64,000 nt of DNA from Planctellipticum variicoloris (GTDB taxonomy: Bacteria; Planctomycetota; Planctomycetia; Planctomycetales; Planctomycetaceae), in the NCBI RefSeq assembly GCF_030622045.1, contig NZ_CP130886.1, forward strand, positions 5,092,001 to 5,156,000, in the 5' to 3' direction. The position numbers and the translations under genes are program-made. Shown here piece after piece: positions 55,235 through 63,890 of this stretch (position 1 is its first letter; every line of letters starts with the position of its first letter). Below the pieces are notes generated by a model, which worked only from the letters and a program-made list of their open reading frames with translations, was not told the origin of the DNA and did not search any database.

Positions 55235-56359
55235 ATGGAAACCGCCCCCCAGCTCCCCGATCTCGTTGACTGGCCCCGCCTGACCGCCGCCCTGCCCGGC
55301 ATCTCCGGCCAGCTCAAAGCCACGCCGGAAGACTTCGTCGTCGAAGAACTCCCCGCCTACGAACCCTCCGGAACCGGCGAACACCTCTTCCTCTGGATCG
55401 AAAAACGGGACGTCGCCGCGGAACAGCTCACACGGCATGTGGCCCGCAGCCTGGGGATCTCGCCCCGGGACATCGGCGTCGCCGGCCTCAAAGACCGGTT
55501 CGCCGTCACCCGGCAGTACCTGTCGGTCCCCGCCCGCTGCGCCGAACTCATCCCCGAACTGGAGACCGACCGGATCCACGTTCTCAAAGCCGTCCAGCAC
55601 GGCAACAAGCTCCGCACCGGGCATCTCCGCGGCAACCGGTTTTCGCTGCTGGTGAGGGATGTCGAACCGGGTGACGCCGAGCGGGCCCAGGCCATCGCCG
55701 CCGAACTGTCACGCGTCGGCTTTCCCAACTACTACGGCGAGCAGCGCTTCGGGCGCGATCGCGAAACGCTGCAGCTTGGGCTCGACCTCCTGACCGGCCG
55801 GCAGACGCCGCGCGACATTCCGTTCTCGCGACGCCGGTTCCTGCTGAAATTCGCCCTCTCGGCGGCGCAGTCGCAGCTCTTCAACGCAGTCCTCGCCGAA
55901 CGCATTCGCGACGGACTGCTGCAGACGGTCCTCCTCGGCGACGTGATGGAAGTCGTCGAATCGGGCGGGAAGTTCGTCGTCGAGGATGTGGCCGTGGAAC
56001 AGCCGCGCTGCGACGCCGGCGAGATCGTCCCCACCGGCCCGATGTTCGGCCCGAAGATGAAGGCCCCCACCGGCCTCCCGGCCGATCGCGAGACCCGCGT
56101 CCTGCAGGAGCATGGTTTGACGCCGGAGCAGTTTGGCGGGTTCAGCCAGTTGCTCTCCGGCACCCGCCGGGCGCTGACCATCCGGCCGGCGGATCTGCGG
56201 ATTGCCGGGGAACCGGAGGGACTGCGATTCGAGTTTACGTTGCCGTCGGGCGTGTATGCGACCACGCTGTTGCGCGAGTTCCTCCGCAACGCCCCCGCTG
56301 GCGCGGCTTCAAACCCCGACGAGGCGGCTGAGAACGAGGCTGCCGAAGACTCCGAATAA
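55235..56359 (+). CDS. truD: tRNA pseudouridine synthase D
   Basis: The 374-residue protein makes pseudouridine 13 in tRNAs. TruD-type blocks: KATPEDFVVEELP, GTGEHLFLWIEKRDVAAEQL, GVAGLKDRFAVTRQYLS with the catalytic aspartate in GLKDR, and NYYGEQRFG in the core. The middle holds the TRUD insertion domain. The length is close to the family (about 350). Start at 55235. A Glu/Ala-rich tail of about 20 residues ends the protein. It is followed 13 bases later by an SDR gene. Confidence 0.92.
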   Translation: METAPQLPDLVDWPRLTAALPGISGQLKATPEDFVVEELPAYEPSGTGEHLFLWIEKRDVAAEQLTRHVARSLGISPRDIGVAGLKDRFAVTRQYLSVPARCAELIPELETDRIHVLKAVQHGNKLRTGHLRGNRFSLLVRDVEPGDAERAQAIAAELSRVGFPNYYGEQRFGRDRETLQLGLDLLTGRQTPRDIPFSRRRFLLKFALSAAQSQLFNAVLAERIRDGLLQTVLLGDVMEVVESGGKFVVEDVAVEQPRCDAGEIVPTGPMFGPKMKAPTGLPADRETRVLQEHGLTPEQFGGFSQLLSGTRRALTIRPADLRIAGEPEGLRFEFTLPSGVYATTLLREFLRNAPAGAASNPDEAAENEAAEDSE

Positions 56360-56372
56360 AGGTTGACCGACC

Positions 56373-57155
56373 ATGGCACTCGCCGATGCGTTTCGACTGG
56401 ATGGAAAGAAACTGTTCATCACCGGCGGGAGCCGGGGGCTGGGGCGCGAGATGGCGCTGGCCATTGCGGACGCGGGCGCCGATGTCGTCCTGGTCGGTCG
56501 CGACGCGGCCAGCCTGGAAGCGACGGCGGCCGACATCCGGAAGCTGGGGCGGACGGCGCACAGTATGCTCGGCGACATCGGCTCGCCCGAGGATTGCGAG
56601 CGGGTCTGCCAGGCGGCGCTCGCCGAGCATGGACCATTCGACATTCTGATCAACAACGTCGGGGGCCGGCGGATCAACGTGCCGCTGCACGAGCAGACGC
56701 TCGACGAGTGGCGGCAGATCCTCGACCTCAACCTGACGAGCACGTTTTTGTGTCTGAAGCACATCGGCGGCGCCATGCTGGCCCGCGGCCAGGGCGGCCG
56801 GGTGATCAACATCGCCTCAATCTCAGGGATGGTGATCAACCGCGGCATCGGCGGGCGGAGCTACGAGACCTCCAAGGCCGCAGTGATCCACCTGACGAAG
56901 GCGGCGGCGGCCGACTGGGCGCCTCACGGGATCACGGTCAACGCGATCTGCCCGGGGGGCTTCATGACCGAACCGAACCAGCGCTGGCAGCGTCTGGATC
57001 CGACGATCATCGAAAAGTCGCTGGCGCAGATCCCGGCGGGGAAGTTCGGGGAACCGGAGGATCTGGGTCCGCTGGCGGTCTACCTGTCGAGCGACGCGTC
57101 CCGGTACATGACGGGTGCGGCGATCGTGATCGACGGGGGCTATACGGTCTGGTAA
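56373..57155 (+). CDS. SDR-family oxidoreductase
   Basis: The 260-residue classical SDR has the cofactor motif LFITGGSRGLGREMAL (TGxxxGxG), the NNVGG structural motif near residue 92, catalytic Ser in NIASISGM, and the YxxxK pair in RSYETSKAAVIHLTK. The C-terminus closes with GAAIVIDGGYTVW, typical of 3-oxoacyl-ACP reductase/gluconate dehydrogenase-like members. The substrate cannot be assigned. The gene begins 13 bases after truD, so the two are probably co-transcribed. Confidence 0.9.
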   Translation: MALADAFRLDGKKLFITGGSRGLGREMALAIADAGADVVLVGRDAASLEATAADIRKLGRTAHSMLGDIGSPEDCERVCQAALAEHGPFDILINNVGGRRINVPLHEQTLDEWRQILDLNLTSTFLCLKHIGGAMLARGQGGRVINIASISGMVINRGIGGRSYETSKAAVIHLTKAAAADWAPHGITVNAICPGGFMTEPNQRWQRLDPTIIEKSLAQIPAGKFGEPEDLGPLAVYLSSDASRYMTGAAIVIDGGYTVW

Positions 57156-57294
57156 GCCGAGAACGCCCGTGGACAGAACGTCTTTTCCGGGCGATACTTT
57201 CGACGCAGGGTCCGTAGGGTGAGTCGAGTCTTCGAGGCTCACCGCAGCCGCCTCAGTCGCAGACAAGTCCGTCCGTTCAGCAAGGTCCGCCGCC

Positions 57295-58443
57295 GTGTTA
57301 CTCCGCGATCTGACGATTGAGAACTTCCGCAGTTTCGACAAGTACCAGCTCAACGGCCTGGCGCGGGTCAATCTGCTGGTGGGGGACAACAACTGCGGGA
57401 AGACGAGCGTGCTGGAGGCGGCTTGTCTGCTATTGGCAGAAGGCAGGCCCTTGGCTGTGGCAAGGCTACTTCATGAGAGAGGCGAGTCGCGAGCAGTTCG
57501 GCGCGAGTTGTCGCCAACAGACTCGTCCGACGATCGCGAACTCAACGGAAGCGCGTATGTTGAGCACCTTGCCGTGCCAATGAAAAGCCTCTTTGGCGCT
57601 CACAACTTAGCTCGGCCAGGGCAAGTTCGACTTTCGGCGGGGATTGATCGTGACATCACGCTTAGTCTTGGAACGGTCGAATCGCTCTCAAGCGCAGGAG
57701 TATTCCCTCATCAGAACCTGCTTGTCGACGAGGGTCGAGAGGCATATGTCGCCGAGTCTAGACCAGATGGTGAGGTTCACCAATCTATCTCGATGCTTCA
57801 AGCTGGCGGATGGCTGGTATCAAGCAACTGGTTGGATGCGGCGAATCGAACAACTCTTCTGAACAGATCAGACGAATTGCCGGTCGGCTTCCTGTCAGCG
57901 CGTGGAATGCGACCGATTGCCATGCGCAGAGGCTGGAATCTCCTTGTTGAGCGGAATCGAGAACGGTTCGTTGAGCAGACGCTGCAAATCATTCTTCCTG
58001 AGTTAAGTCGGGTATTCTTCCTGACGGAAGAGGGAACGCAGAGCAACAGTCGACTTGGCGTCCTGCTCGAAGTGGACGGCATACGAACCCCATTAGGTTG
58101 GTACGGCGAAGGAGTTGGCCGACTGCTGGGATTCGGGATTGCGATTGGTTCGACTGCCGGCGGTTTTCTAGCGATCGACGAAATCGACACTGGCCTCCAC
58201 TATTCCAAACTTGGAGAAATGTGGCGCATGGTTATCAAGGCCGCTCAGGAACTCGACGTGCAGGTCTTTGCGACGACGCACAGTCTGGATTGCCTGAATG
58301 GTCTGCAGGATGCCATCGCGGCCGATCCGGACTTGGCGGAGCACGTGGCCGTCCATCGCATCGAGCGGGCGATCAAGAAGGCGGTAAGCTTGAGCGGCGA
58401 AGAGTTCGCTCGTGCCATGCTGCGTGAATCGGAGATCCGCTGA
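57295..58443 (+). CDS. AAA (OLD/RecF-like) ATPase of a two-gene pair
   Basis: The 382-residue cytoplasmic ATPase starts LRDLTIENFRSFDKYQLNGL, the RecF/SMC-like opening of AAA_15/AAA_21 proteins. Walker A is GDNNCGKTS (30-38), a signature-like GEGVGRL at 271-277, Walker B LAIDEIDTGLHY (292-303) and a switch histidine in FATTHSLDCL (329). There is no nuclease domain of its own; the partner nuclease-like domain is in the next gene, one base overlapping (TGATG). The 60 bases at 57661-57720 are 52 percent GC, below the neighbourhood. AAA plus Toprim pairs are known defence modules (OLD, PARIS, AbiL). GTG start at 57295 overlaps nothing upstream. Confidence 0.85.
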   Translation: MLLRDLTIENFRSFDKYQLNGLARVNLLVGDNNCGKTSVLEAACLLLAEGRPLAVARLLHERGESRAVRRELSPTDSSDDRELNGSAYVEHLAVPMKSLFGAHNLARPGQVRLSAGIDRDITLSLGTVESLSSAGVFPHQNLLVDEGREAYVAESRPDGEVHQSISMLQAGGWLVSSNWLDAANRTTLLNRSDELPVGFLSARGMRPIAMRRGWNLLVERNRERFVEQTLQIILPELSRVFFLTEEGTQSNSRLGVLLEVDGIRTPLGWYGEGVGRLLGFGIAIGSTAGGFLAIDEIDTGLHYSKLGEMWRMVIKAAQELDVQVFATTHSLDCLNGLQDAIAADPDLAEHVAVHRIERAIKKAVSLSGEEFARAMLRESEIR

Positions 58444-59177
58444 TGGCGCAGCGACTCTCCCGTGTCAAGATTCATGTCGAAGGCAAGAACGATCAGTACT
58501 CACTGATCAACTTGTTGATCAGGCATGGCATTGACTACGACCACAAACCGTGGCCGGCAACGTACCCGGAATTCGATGCTGCGATCAGTGACAGCGGTGA
58601 TTCCTCGCGTCATGCAGACGGCGTCGAGGCCCTGCTGACGAGCATTCGTGAGGAAGTGAAAATTCAGGCGGGCGGGGTCGTTGGCTTTGTTCTCGATGCC
58701 GATGAGTCGCCGGCAGACCGCTGGATTGCCATTCGCGAGAGGCTGGCGGCTTCGTCCGTCACAACACTTGATGATCCAGCAGTTCCCGTCGAACAGCTTC
58801 AAGTCATGCCCGGAGAGGGGTTCATCGGCATTTCACAGGAGTACAAGACGCGCATCGGCGTATGGCTGATGCCGAATAACAAAGATGCCGGAGCCCTGGA
58901 AACGTTCCTTGCGACGCTGGTCCCCAAGTCAGACGAAGGCTTCCCGGCGCCGCTGTACGAATTCGCTCAGGCCTGCACCAAGGCCGCGAAGTCTCATCAT
59001 GGCGCCGGTTATCGCGACATCGACCGATTGAAGGCGGATCTGGCCTGCTGGCTGGCGTGGCAGGAGAATCCCGGGCGGCCGTACGGCACCGCCATCCGCG
59101 CCCGGTATCTCCAGCACGACAGCCCGGTCGCGCAGCAGTTCGTCGCCTGGTTCAAGACGCTTTTCCAGATCGCCTGA
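58443..59177 (+). CDS. DUF3226 Toprim-like protein, partner of the AAA ATPase
   Basis: The 244-residue protein matches the DUF3226 pattern throughout: VKIHVEGKNDQYSLINLL (Toprim-type glutamate at 13), GFVLDADESPADRW (DxD at 85-87), GVWLMPNNKDAGALETFL (140-156), and ACWLAWQENPGRPYGTAI at the C-terminal end. In Toprim enzymes the Glu and the DxD coordinate Mg2+ for nucleic acid cleavage. Here the usual MPDN reads MPNN, a possible loss of one acid. The start overlaps the AAA stop by one base, so the two are translationally coupled. It ends three bases before a convergent gene. Confidence 0.85.
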   Translation: MAQRLSRVKIHVEGKNDQYSLINLLIRHGIDYDHKPWPATYPEFDAAISDSGDSSRHADGVEALLTSIREEVKIQAGGVVGFVLDADESPADRWIAIRERLAASSVTTLDDPAVPVEQLQVMPGEGFIGISQEYKTRIGVWLMPNNKDAGALETFLATLVPKSDEGFPAPLYEFAQACTKAAKSHHGAGYRDIDRLKADLACWLAWQENPGRPYGTAIRARYLQHDSPVAQQFVAWFKTLFQIA

Positions 59178-59179
59178 CC

Positions 59180-60082
59180 TCACTCCACCCGCCCGCTCCG
59201 AATCTCCCTCTTCGGCTCGGGAGCCGTCCCCCGCGCTTTCGCCGCTTTCATCGCGGATTCCACAATTCGCTTCGCCTCCGCGAGTTGAGCTTCACTGAAG
59301 TATGGTGACGAACCAGCCCCCAGACGAATGCGTCGCTTGGCCTGCAGTTCGTCCCACGACATCCCGTTGCTCACATGCCACGCCGCGGCCTGGGCGGCTT
59401 CGGCCGATGCTCGGCCGCTCGACACGAGGGAGAGCAGTTCAGGGAGGACGGGGTCGGTGCTGAATTGATCCACCGGCACCAGGACGTAGTCGCTGGTCTG
59501 GCTCGGTTCGGGTTTGCCGTGCTCCAGGCAGACCGACGTCAGCGGAATCGAAACTCGCTTGCCGGCGGGAATCGAGAAGAAACCTCCCCCCAGGCCGCCG
59601 CCGACTCCGCCGCCACCGCCAATTCCTCCTTGACCGCCGCCAAGTCCCCCCTGCCCTCCTCCAAATCCGCCGCCGACGGACTGCTGACCGCCCCCCTGCC
59701 CGCCGCCGAGCCCTCCCTGGCCGCCTCCCAATCCGCCTCCCAATCCGCCTCCCCCAAGTCCGCCGCCACCGCCGAAACCGCCGCCGAACTGGTTGTGGAT
59801 CGACGTCCCGACCACCGCGGCGGGAAGCTCAATCGTCAGCGGCTGATCGGTCTTGTTTTCAAGCAGGACGTTTCCGCCTAGGGCGTTGCGGGGGATCAAC
59901 TTTGCAGAGATCCGGCCCTCCTCGATCGCAGCGAACATTTCCACGCGTTCTGCGGCGGGGTTGAATCGCGGCTGAGTGATCACCCCGCTTGCCGATTTCT
60001 TCGCGGCCAGTCCCGGCTGCGCCGCCAGTCCCAGCACGACCAGACTCGCCAGACACCACCGCACGACAGACGGAAAGGACAT
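59180..60082 (-). CDS. exported glycine-rich protein of unknown function
   Basis: The 300-residue protein has a signal peptide (residues 1-26, ending GLAA), a first domain of about 70 residues (AKLIPRNALGGNVLLENKTDQPLTIELPAAVVG), then about 70 residues of almost pure Gly with Gln/Phe/Leu (about 98-170), and a second domain (SIPAGKRVSIPLTSVCLEHGKPEPS, then a helical AQAAAWHVSNGMSWDELQAKRRIR). The two domains look like halves of one beta-rich fold with the Gly-rich block inserted as a long flexible loop. No function is assigned. It is convergent with the DUF3226 gene, three bases apart. Confidence 0.75.
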   Translation of the reverse strand: MSFPSVVRWCLASLVVLGLAAQPGLAAKKSASGVITQPRFNPAAERVEMFAAIEEGRISAKLIPRNALGGNVLLENKTDQPLTIELPAAVVGTSIHNQFGGGFGGGGGLGGGGLGGGLGGGQGGLGGGQGGGQQSVGGGFGGGQGGLGGGQGGIGGGGGVGGGLGGGFFSIPAGKRVSIPLTSVCLEHGKPEPSQTSDYVLVPVDQFSTDPVLPELLSLVSSGRASAEAAQAAAWHVSNGMSWDELQAKRRIRLGAGSSPYFSEAQLAEAKRIVESAMKAAKARGTAPEPKREIRSGRVE

Positions 60083-60211
60083 GACGCTTTCTCCGGGATA
60101 TGGAACCAGACCGGCCGGTCGACGACCTGCCGATGATTGCAGAGATTCTCGCGGCGGTCAGCGGTGGGCGTCTGTGAGGGGATTCACAATCCCGCGAGAA
60201 TTTCGGCTCGC

Positions 60212-60240
60212 CAGACAGCGCCGGAGGAACCGGCTACAAT
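60212..60240 (+). promoter_or_regulatory. candidate sigma-70 promoter of the heptose-type operon
   Basis: CAGACA (60212-60217), a 17-base spacer and TACAAT (60235-60240), 82 bases before the first gene's ATG at 60322. Confidence 0.5.
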
Positions 60241-60321
60241 GCCGGTTCCTCGCGGAAATCCCCCCGGCGTGGTGGGGAATCTCCGCAGTTGATCGGCCGC
60301 TCAGGAAACCCGGACTCCACG

Positions 60322-60903
60322 ATGTCTACGCTCGATACCTGGCTGCAGGACTATGTCACGAAGCAGCGCGAAGTCTACGCCGCCCTGCCCCTCGATCAGG
60401 TCGCCGCGATCATCGATCTGCTCCGCGACGCCCACGCCAAGGGCTCGCAGGTCTTTGTGTTCGGCAACGGCGGCAGTGCAGCGAATGCGTCGCACTTTGT
60501 GACCGACGTCGGCAAGGGTTCCTCCGACGCCCTCGGCAAGCGGTTCCGCATCCTGTCGCTCAACGACAACACCGCCTGGATGACGGCGCTCGGGAACGAC
60601 TACGCCTACGAAGACGTCTACCTCCGGCAGCTTCAGAACTACGCCCAGCCCGGCGACGTCGCCCTCTGCATGAGCGTCAGCGGCAATTCGCCCAACCTGG
60701 TCAAGGCCATGAAGTGGGCCGGTGAGAACGGCGTCCACACCGTGGGACTGGTCGGGGCGAAACGGGGTAGTCTCGCTGAGATCTGCGAGCACGTCCTCGT
60801 CGTGCCGGACACTCACTACGGCCGCGTCGAAGACGCCCAGATGACGATCTGCCACATGCTGGCCTATGCCTTCATGGAGCAGACTGCCGGGGTGGTGGCA
60901 TGA
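60322..60903 (+). CDS. gmhA: SIS-domain phosphoheptose isomerase-like protein
   Basis: The 193-residue SIS protein matches the GmhA group: VFVFGNGGSAANASHFVTDVGKG near residue 46 and ALCMSVSGNSPNLVKAMKWA. GmhA converts sedoheptulose 7-phosphate to D-glycero-D-manno-heptose 7-phosphate. The ATG at 60322 starts the first gene of a four-gene unit; each following gene overlaps the previous one by ATGA. The SIS lid residues typical for GmhA (Zn ligands) were not checked. The related phosphosugar isomerases are an alternative. Confidence 0.85.
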   Translation: MSTLDTWLQDYVTKQREVYAALPLDQVAAIIDLLRDAHAKGSQVFVFGNGGSAANASHFVTDVGKGSSDALGKRFRILSLNDNTAWMTALGNDYAYEDVYLRQLQNYAQPGDVALCMSVSGNSPNLVKAMKWAGENGVHTVGLVGAKRGSLAEICEHVLVVPDTHYGRVEDAQMTICHMLAYAFMEQTAGVVA

Positions 60904-61745
60904 ACCTGTCAAACAATCCACGCTGGCCCAGCGCCGAACTCCCCGCTCCGCTGACGCCCCGTCCGGAAATCAGCCACGTCCTGTTCGACTTCGACGGCAC
61001 CTTGTCGCTGATTCGGCAGGGCTGGCCCGAAGTGATGGTCGGGATGTTCGTCGAGATGCTGCCGCGACTGCCGTCGGACACCGACGAGTCGCTCGAAAAA
61101 CTGGTCCTCGACGACATCATGAGTCTCAACGGCAAGCAGACGATCTATCAGATGATGCAGCTCGCCGAGCGCGTCAAGGAACGGGGGGGCGAGCCCCGCG
61201 AACCGCTGTGGTACAAGCACGAGTACCTCCGCCGGCTGGAACTGAAAATCGCGAACCGGACTTCGGGCATCGCCGACGGGTCGATTCCGCGCGACGAGTA
61301 TCTGGTCCATGCCGCCCGGCCGTTCCTCGATCACCTGAAGGCCTGCGGCCTGACGCTGTATCTGGCCAGCGGCACCGACGAATACGCCGTCCGGCGGGAA
61401 GCCGAGCTGCTGGGGGTCCTCGACGATTTCGGCCCGCACGTCTACGGTGCTCAAGACGACTTCGCCAAGTTCTCCAAGAAGATGATCATCGACAAGATCC
61501 TGCAGGAGAACCAGATCCCCGGCGGCCATCTGCTGTCGTTCGGCGACGGGTACGTCGAGATCCAGAACACGCACGAGGTCGGCGGCTTCGCGGTCGCGAT
61601 GGCGACCGACGAGGCCGCGAACGGATCCGGCAGGATCGACCCCTGGAAGCGAGAACGACTCCTGGGGGTCGGGGCAAACGTCGTGCTCCCCGATTACCGC
61701 GATGCAATCGCACTGGTCGATTATCTGCTGGGACGGACGGTATGA
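60900..61745 (+). CDS. HAD-family phosphatase
   Basis: The 281-residue protein has the HAD nucleophile motif HVLFDFDGTLSL (DxDGT), motif II around YLASGTDEYA, the Lys region KKMIIDKIL, and LSFGDGYVEIQNT (motif IV). It overlaps the preceding stop by ATGA. In heptose synthesis a HAD phosphatase (GmhB in the known pathway) removes the 7-phosphate from the bisphosphate; this one is a member of another HAD subgroup with a long cap insertion, so the substrate is inferred from context only. Confidence 0.8.
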   Translation: MNLSNNPRWPSAELPAPLTPRPEISHVLFDFDGTLSLIRQGWPEVMVGMFVEMLPRLPSDTDESLEKLVLDDIMSLNGKQTIYQMMQLAERVKERGGEPREPLWYKHEYLRRLELKIANRTSGIADGSIPRDEYLVHAARPFLDHLKACGLTLYLASGTDEYAVRREAELLGVLDDFGPHVYGAQDDFAKFSKKMIIDKILQENQIPGGHLLSFGDGYVEIQNTHEVGGFAVAMATDEAANGSGRIDPWKRERLLGVGANVVLPDYRDAIALVDYLLGRTV

Positions 61746-62848
61746 ACGTCACACCGCTCGATCTCAGCAAATTGAAAGTCTTCCCGCTCAGCGAACGGCA
61801 GAGCCTGACGCGGGCGGATGAGATACTGATCGATCCCGATCAGCCTCCGAAGGCCTGCCCGGAACGGCTGATCCCGACGATCCAGGACTGTGCGGCCAGA
61901 ATCCGGGCCGCCCGTCAGCGCGGGGCGTCGGTGATGCTGATCTACGGAGCGCACCTGCTGCGAAACGGGTCCGCGCAGATTCTTTCCCGGATGATGGGCA
62001 ACGACTGGCTGACGCACCTGGCGACCAACGGGGCCGGGACGATTCACGACTGGGAGTACGCCTGGTTCGGCGCGTCGACCGAGAGCGTCGAGATGAACGT
62101 CGCCAGCGGCACGTTCGGCACCTGGCACGAAACCGCGACCAACATTCACCTGGCGATCATGGCCGGGGCGCTGGATGGCCTCGGCTACGGTCGAGGGCTC
62201 GGCCGGCTGATTCACGAAGATGGCGTCGTGCTCCCTTCGATCGAAGAATTAGCCGCGGCGATCTCCGCGGAGCCGGCCCATCCGCTGACGTCTGCACGGG
62301 CCGACTTGCTGCAGGCCATGCGGAGCCAGGGCTGGCCGGCCGGTCGGATTGCGATCAATCACCGCTGGAAGCATGCGTCGATCCTGGCCCAGGCCTGGAA
62401 GCACAACGTCCCGCTGACGGTTCACCCCGGCATCGGCTACGACATTATCGCCAATCACCCGGTCTTCAGCGGCAGCGCGATCGGCCGGGGGGCCGAGTGG
62501 GACTTCAAACTCTTCGGCGGCTCGGTCGAAGGGCTCGACGGCGGCGTGGTGCTCTCGGTCGGCTCGGCGATCATGGGACCGCAGGTCTTCGAGAAGAGCA
62601 TCAGTTGCGTCAATAACCTCCGGCTGCAGAGCGGCCGGCCGGTCGTGCGCGATCATTCGATCTACGTGGTCGATCTGCAGGACGGCGGCAACTGGGACTG
62701 GACGCAGGGGGAGCCGCCCAAGACCAACGCCGCCTACTACCTCCGGTTCTGCAAGAGCTACTCCCGCATGGGGGGGGCGATGCATTATCTGCAATGTGAC
62801 AACGCGACCTTCATCCACAACCTGTACCACGAGTTGAACCGCGCATGA
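61742..62848 (+). CDS. unknown enzyme embedded in the heptose-type operon
   Basis: The 368-residue soluble protein is coupled to both neighbours by ATGA overlaps, so it is certainly translated. Notable segments: VMLIYGAHLLRNGS, THLATNGAGTIHDWEYAWFGAS, GTFGTWHETATNIHLAIMAG, NHRWKHASILAQAWKHNVPLTVHPGIGYDI and GVVLSVGSAIMGPQVFEKS. These suggest a Rossmann-like fold with a nucleotide- or sugar-binding pocket. From memory the GAH...ATNGAG.IHD pattern resembles deoxyhypusine-synthase-like proteins, but this is unverified. No catalytic family is named with confidence. Its position between a phosphatase and a sugar kinase is the main clue. Confidence 0.7.
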   Translation: MNVTPLDLSKLKVFPLSERQSLTRADEILIDPDQPPKACPERLIPTIQDCAARIRAARQRGASVMLIYGAHLLRNGSAQILSRMMGNDWLTHLATNGAGTIHDWEYAWFGASTESVEMNVASGTFGTWHETATNIHLAIMAGALDGLGYGRGLGRLIHEDGVVLPSIEELAAAISAEPAHPLTSARADLLQAMRSQGWPAGRIAINHRWKHASILAQAWKHNVPLTVHPGIGYDIIANHPVFSGSAIGRGAEWDFKLFGGSVEGLDGGVVLSVGSAIMGPQVFEKSISCVNNLRLQSGRPVVRDHSIYVVDLQDGGNWDWTQGEPPKTNAAYYLRFCKSYSRMGGAMHYLQCDNATFIHNLYHELNRA

Positions 62849-63879
62849 ATCGCGAACGATTCCAGCAGATCACCGGCCGGTATCGGGACCTCAAGATCGC
62901 CATCGTCGGCGACTTCTGCCTTGACCGGTATCTGGAGATCGACCCCGCCCGGTCCGAAATCTCGATCGAAACCGGACTGCCGGTCCATAACGTCGTGCGC
63001 GTCCGCAGCCAGCCGGGAGCGGCAGGGACGATCCTCAATAATCTCGTGGCGCTGGGGATCGGTGAGATCTTTGCGGTCGGCTTCTGCGGCGAGGACGGTG
63101 AAGGTTTCGAGTTGAAGCGGGCTCTCGCGGCCCAGCCTGGCGTCAATCTTGAGCACTTTGTGACGACGCCTTTGCGTCGGACGTTCGTGTACTGCAAACC
63201 GCTGGTCCTGGAGGCGGGACAGCCGCCGCGGGAACTGAACCGGCTCGACTCCAAGAACTGGACGGAGACTCCGGAGGAACTGCAACGGGACCTGGCGTCG
63301 CGGGTGGCGGCGCTGGCGGGCCGGGTCGACGCGATGATCCTGATGGACCAGGTCGACATTGCGGAAACGGGCGTCGTGAGCGGCCCCGTGGCGAATGCCG
63401 CCCGCGCCGCGGTCGTCGGCCGGCCCGATCTGCTGGTCCTCGCTGACAGCCGCCGCGGCGTGCAGCATTTTCCCCCGCTGGGATTCAAGATGAACGCCGC
63501 CGAACTGGCCAAGCTGAGCGGATCGGCCACGGAATCGCTGCAGGCCGTGCAGGCCCAGGCGGCGGAGCTGGCGACAAAAAACGGCCAGCCGGTCTTCGTG
63601 ACGCTCGCCGAGCAGGGAATCGTCGGAGCAGCGCCGGGCCGACCGGCCGAGCACATTCCGTCCTATCCGGTCCGCGGTCCGATCGACATCGTGGGGGCCG
63701 GCGACGCCACGATGGCCAACCTGACCGCAGCCCTCGCAGGCGGAGCCGACATCCCCGAAGCCATGCAGCTCGCCATGACCGGCGCATCGCTGGTGATCCA
63801 CCAGCTCGGCACGACAGGCACGGCGTCAGTTGCGCAACTGGCGGAACTGTTGGAGGAGGGGGTAATGAGAAGCGAGTAG
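62845..63879 (+). CDS. PfkB-family sugar kinase (RfaE1/HldE-like)
   Basis: The 344-residue kinase has the PfkB opening IAIVGDFCLDRYLEID, RSQPGAAGTILNNLVALG near residue 55, and the catalytic IDIVGAGDATMANLTAAL (GAGD). These resemble RfaE/HldE domain 1, which makes D-glycero-D-manno-heptose 1,7-bisphosphate. The nucleotidyl-transferase domain of HldE is absent; it may be encoded elsewhere or be replaced. The start overlaps the unknown enzyme by ATGA. It is the last gene before a long inverted repeat. Confidence 0.85.
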   Translation: MNRERFQQITGRYRDLKIAIVGDFCLDRYLEIDPARSEISIETGLPVHNVVRVRSQPGAAGTILNNLVALGIGEIFAVGFCGEDGEGFELKRALAAQPGVNLEHFVTTPLRRTFVYCKPLVLEAGQPPRELNRLDSKNWTETPEELQRDLASRVAALAGRVDAMILMDQVDIAETGVVSGPVANAARAAVVGRPDLLVLADSRRGVQHFPPLGFKMNAAELAKLSGSATESLQAVQAQAAELATKNGQPVFVTLAEQGIVGAAPGRPAEHIPSYPVRGPIDIVGAGDATMANLTAALAGGADIPEAMQLAMTGASLVIHQLGTTGTASVAQLAELLEEGVMRSE

Positions 63880-63890
63880 GCAGAGAAATG

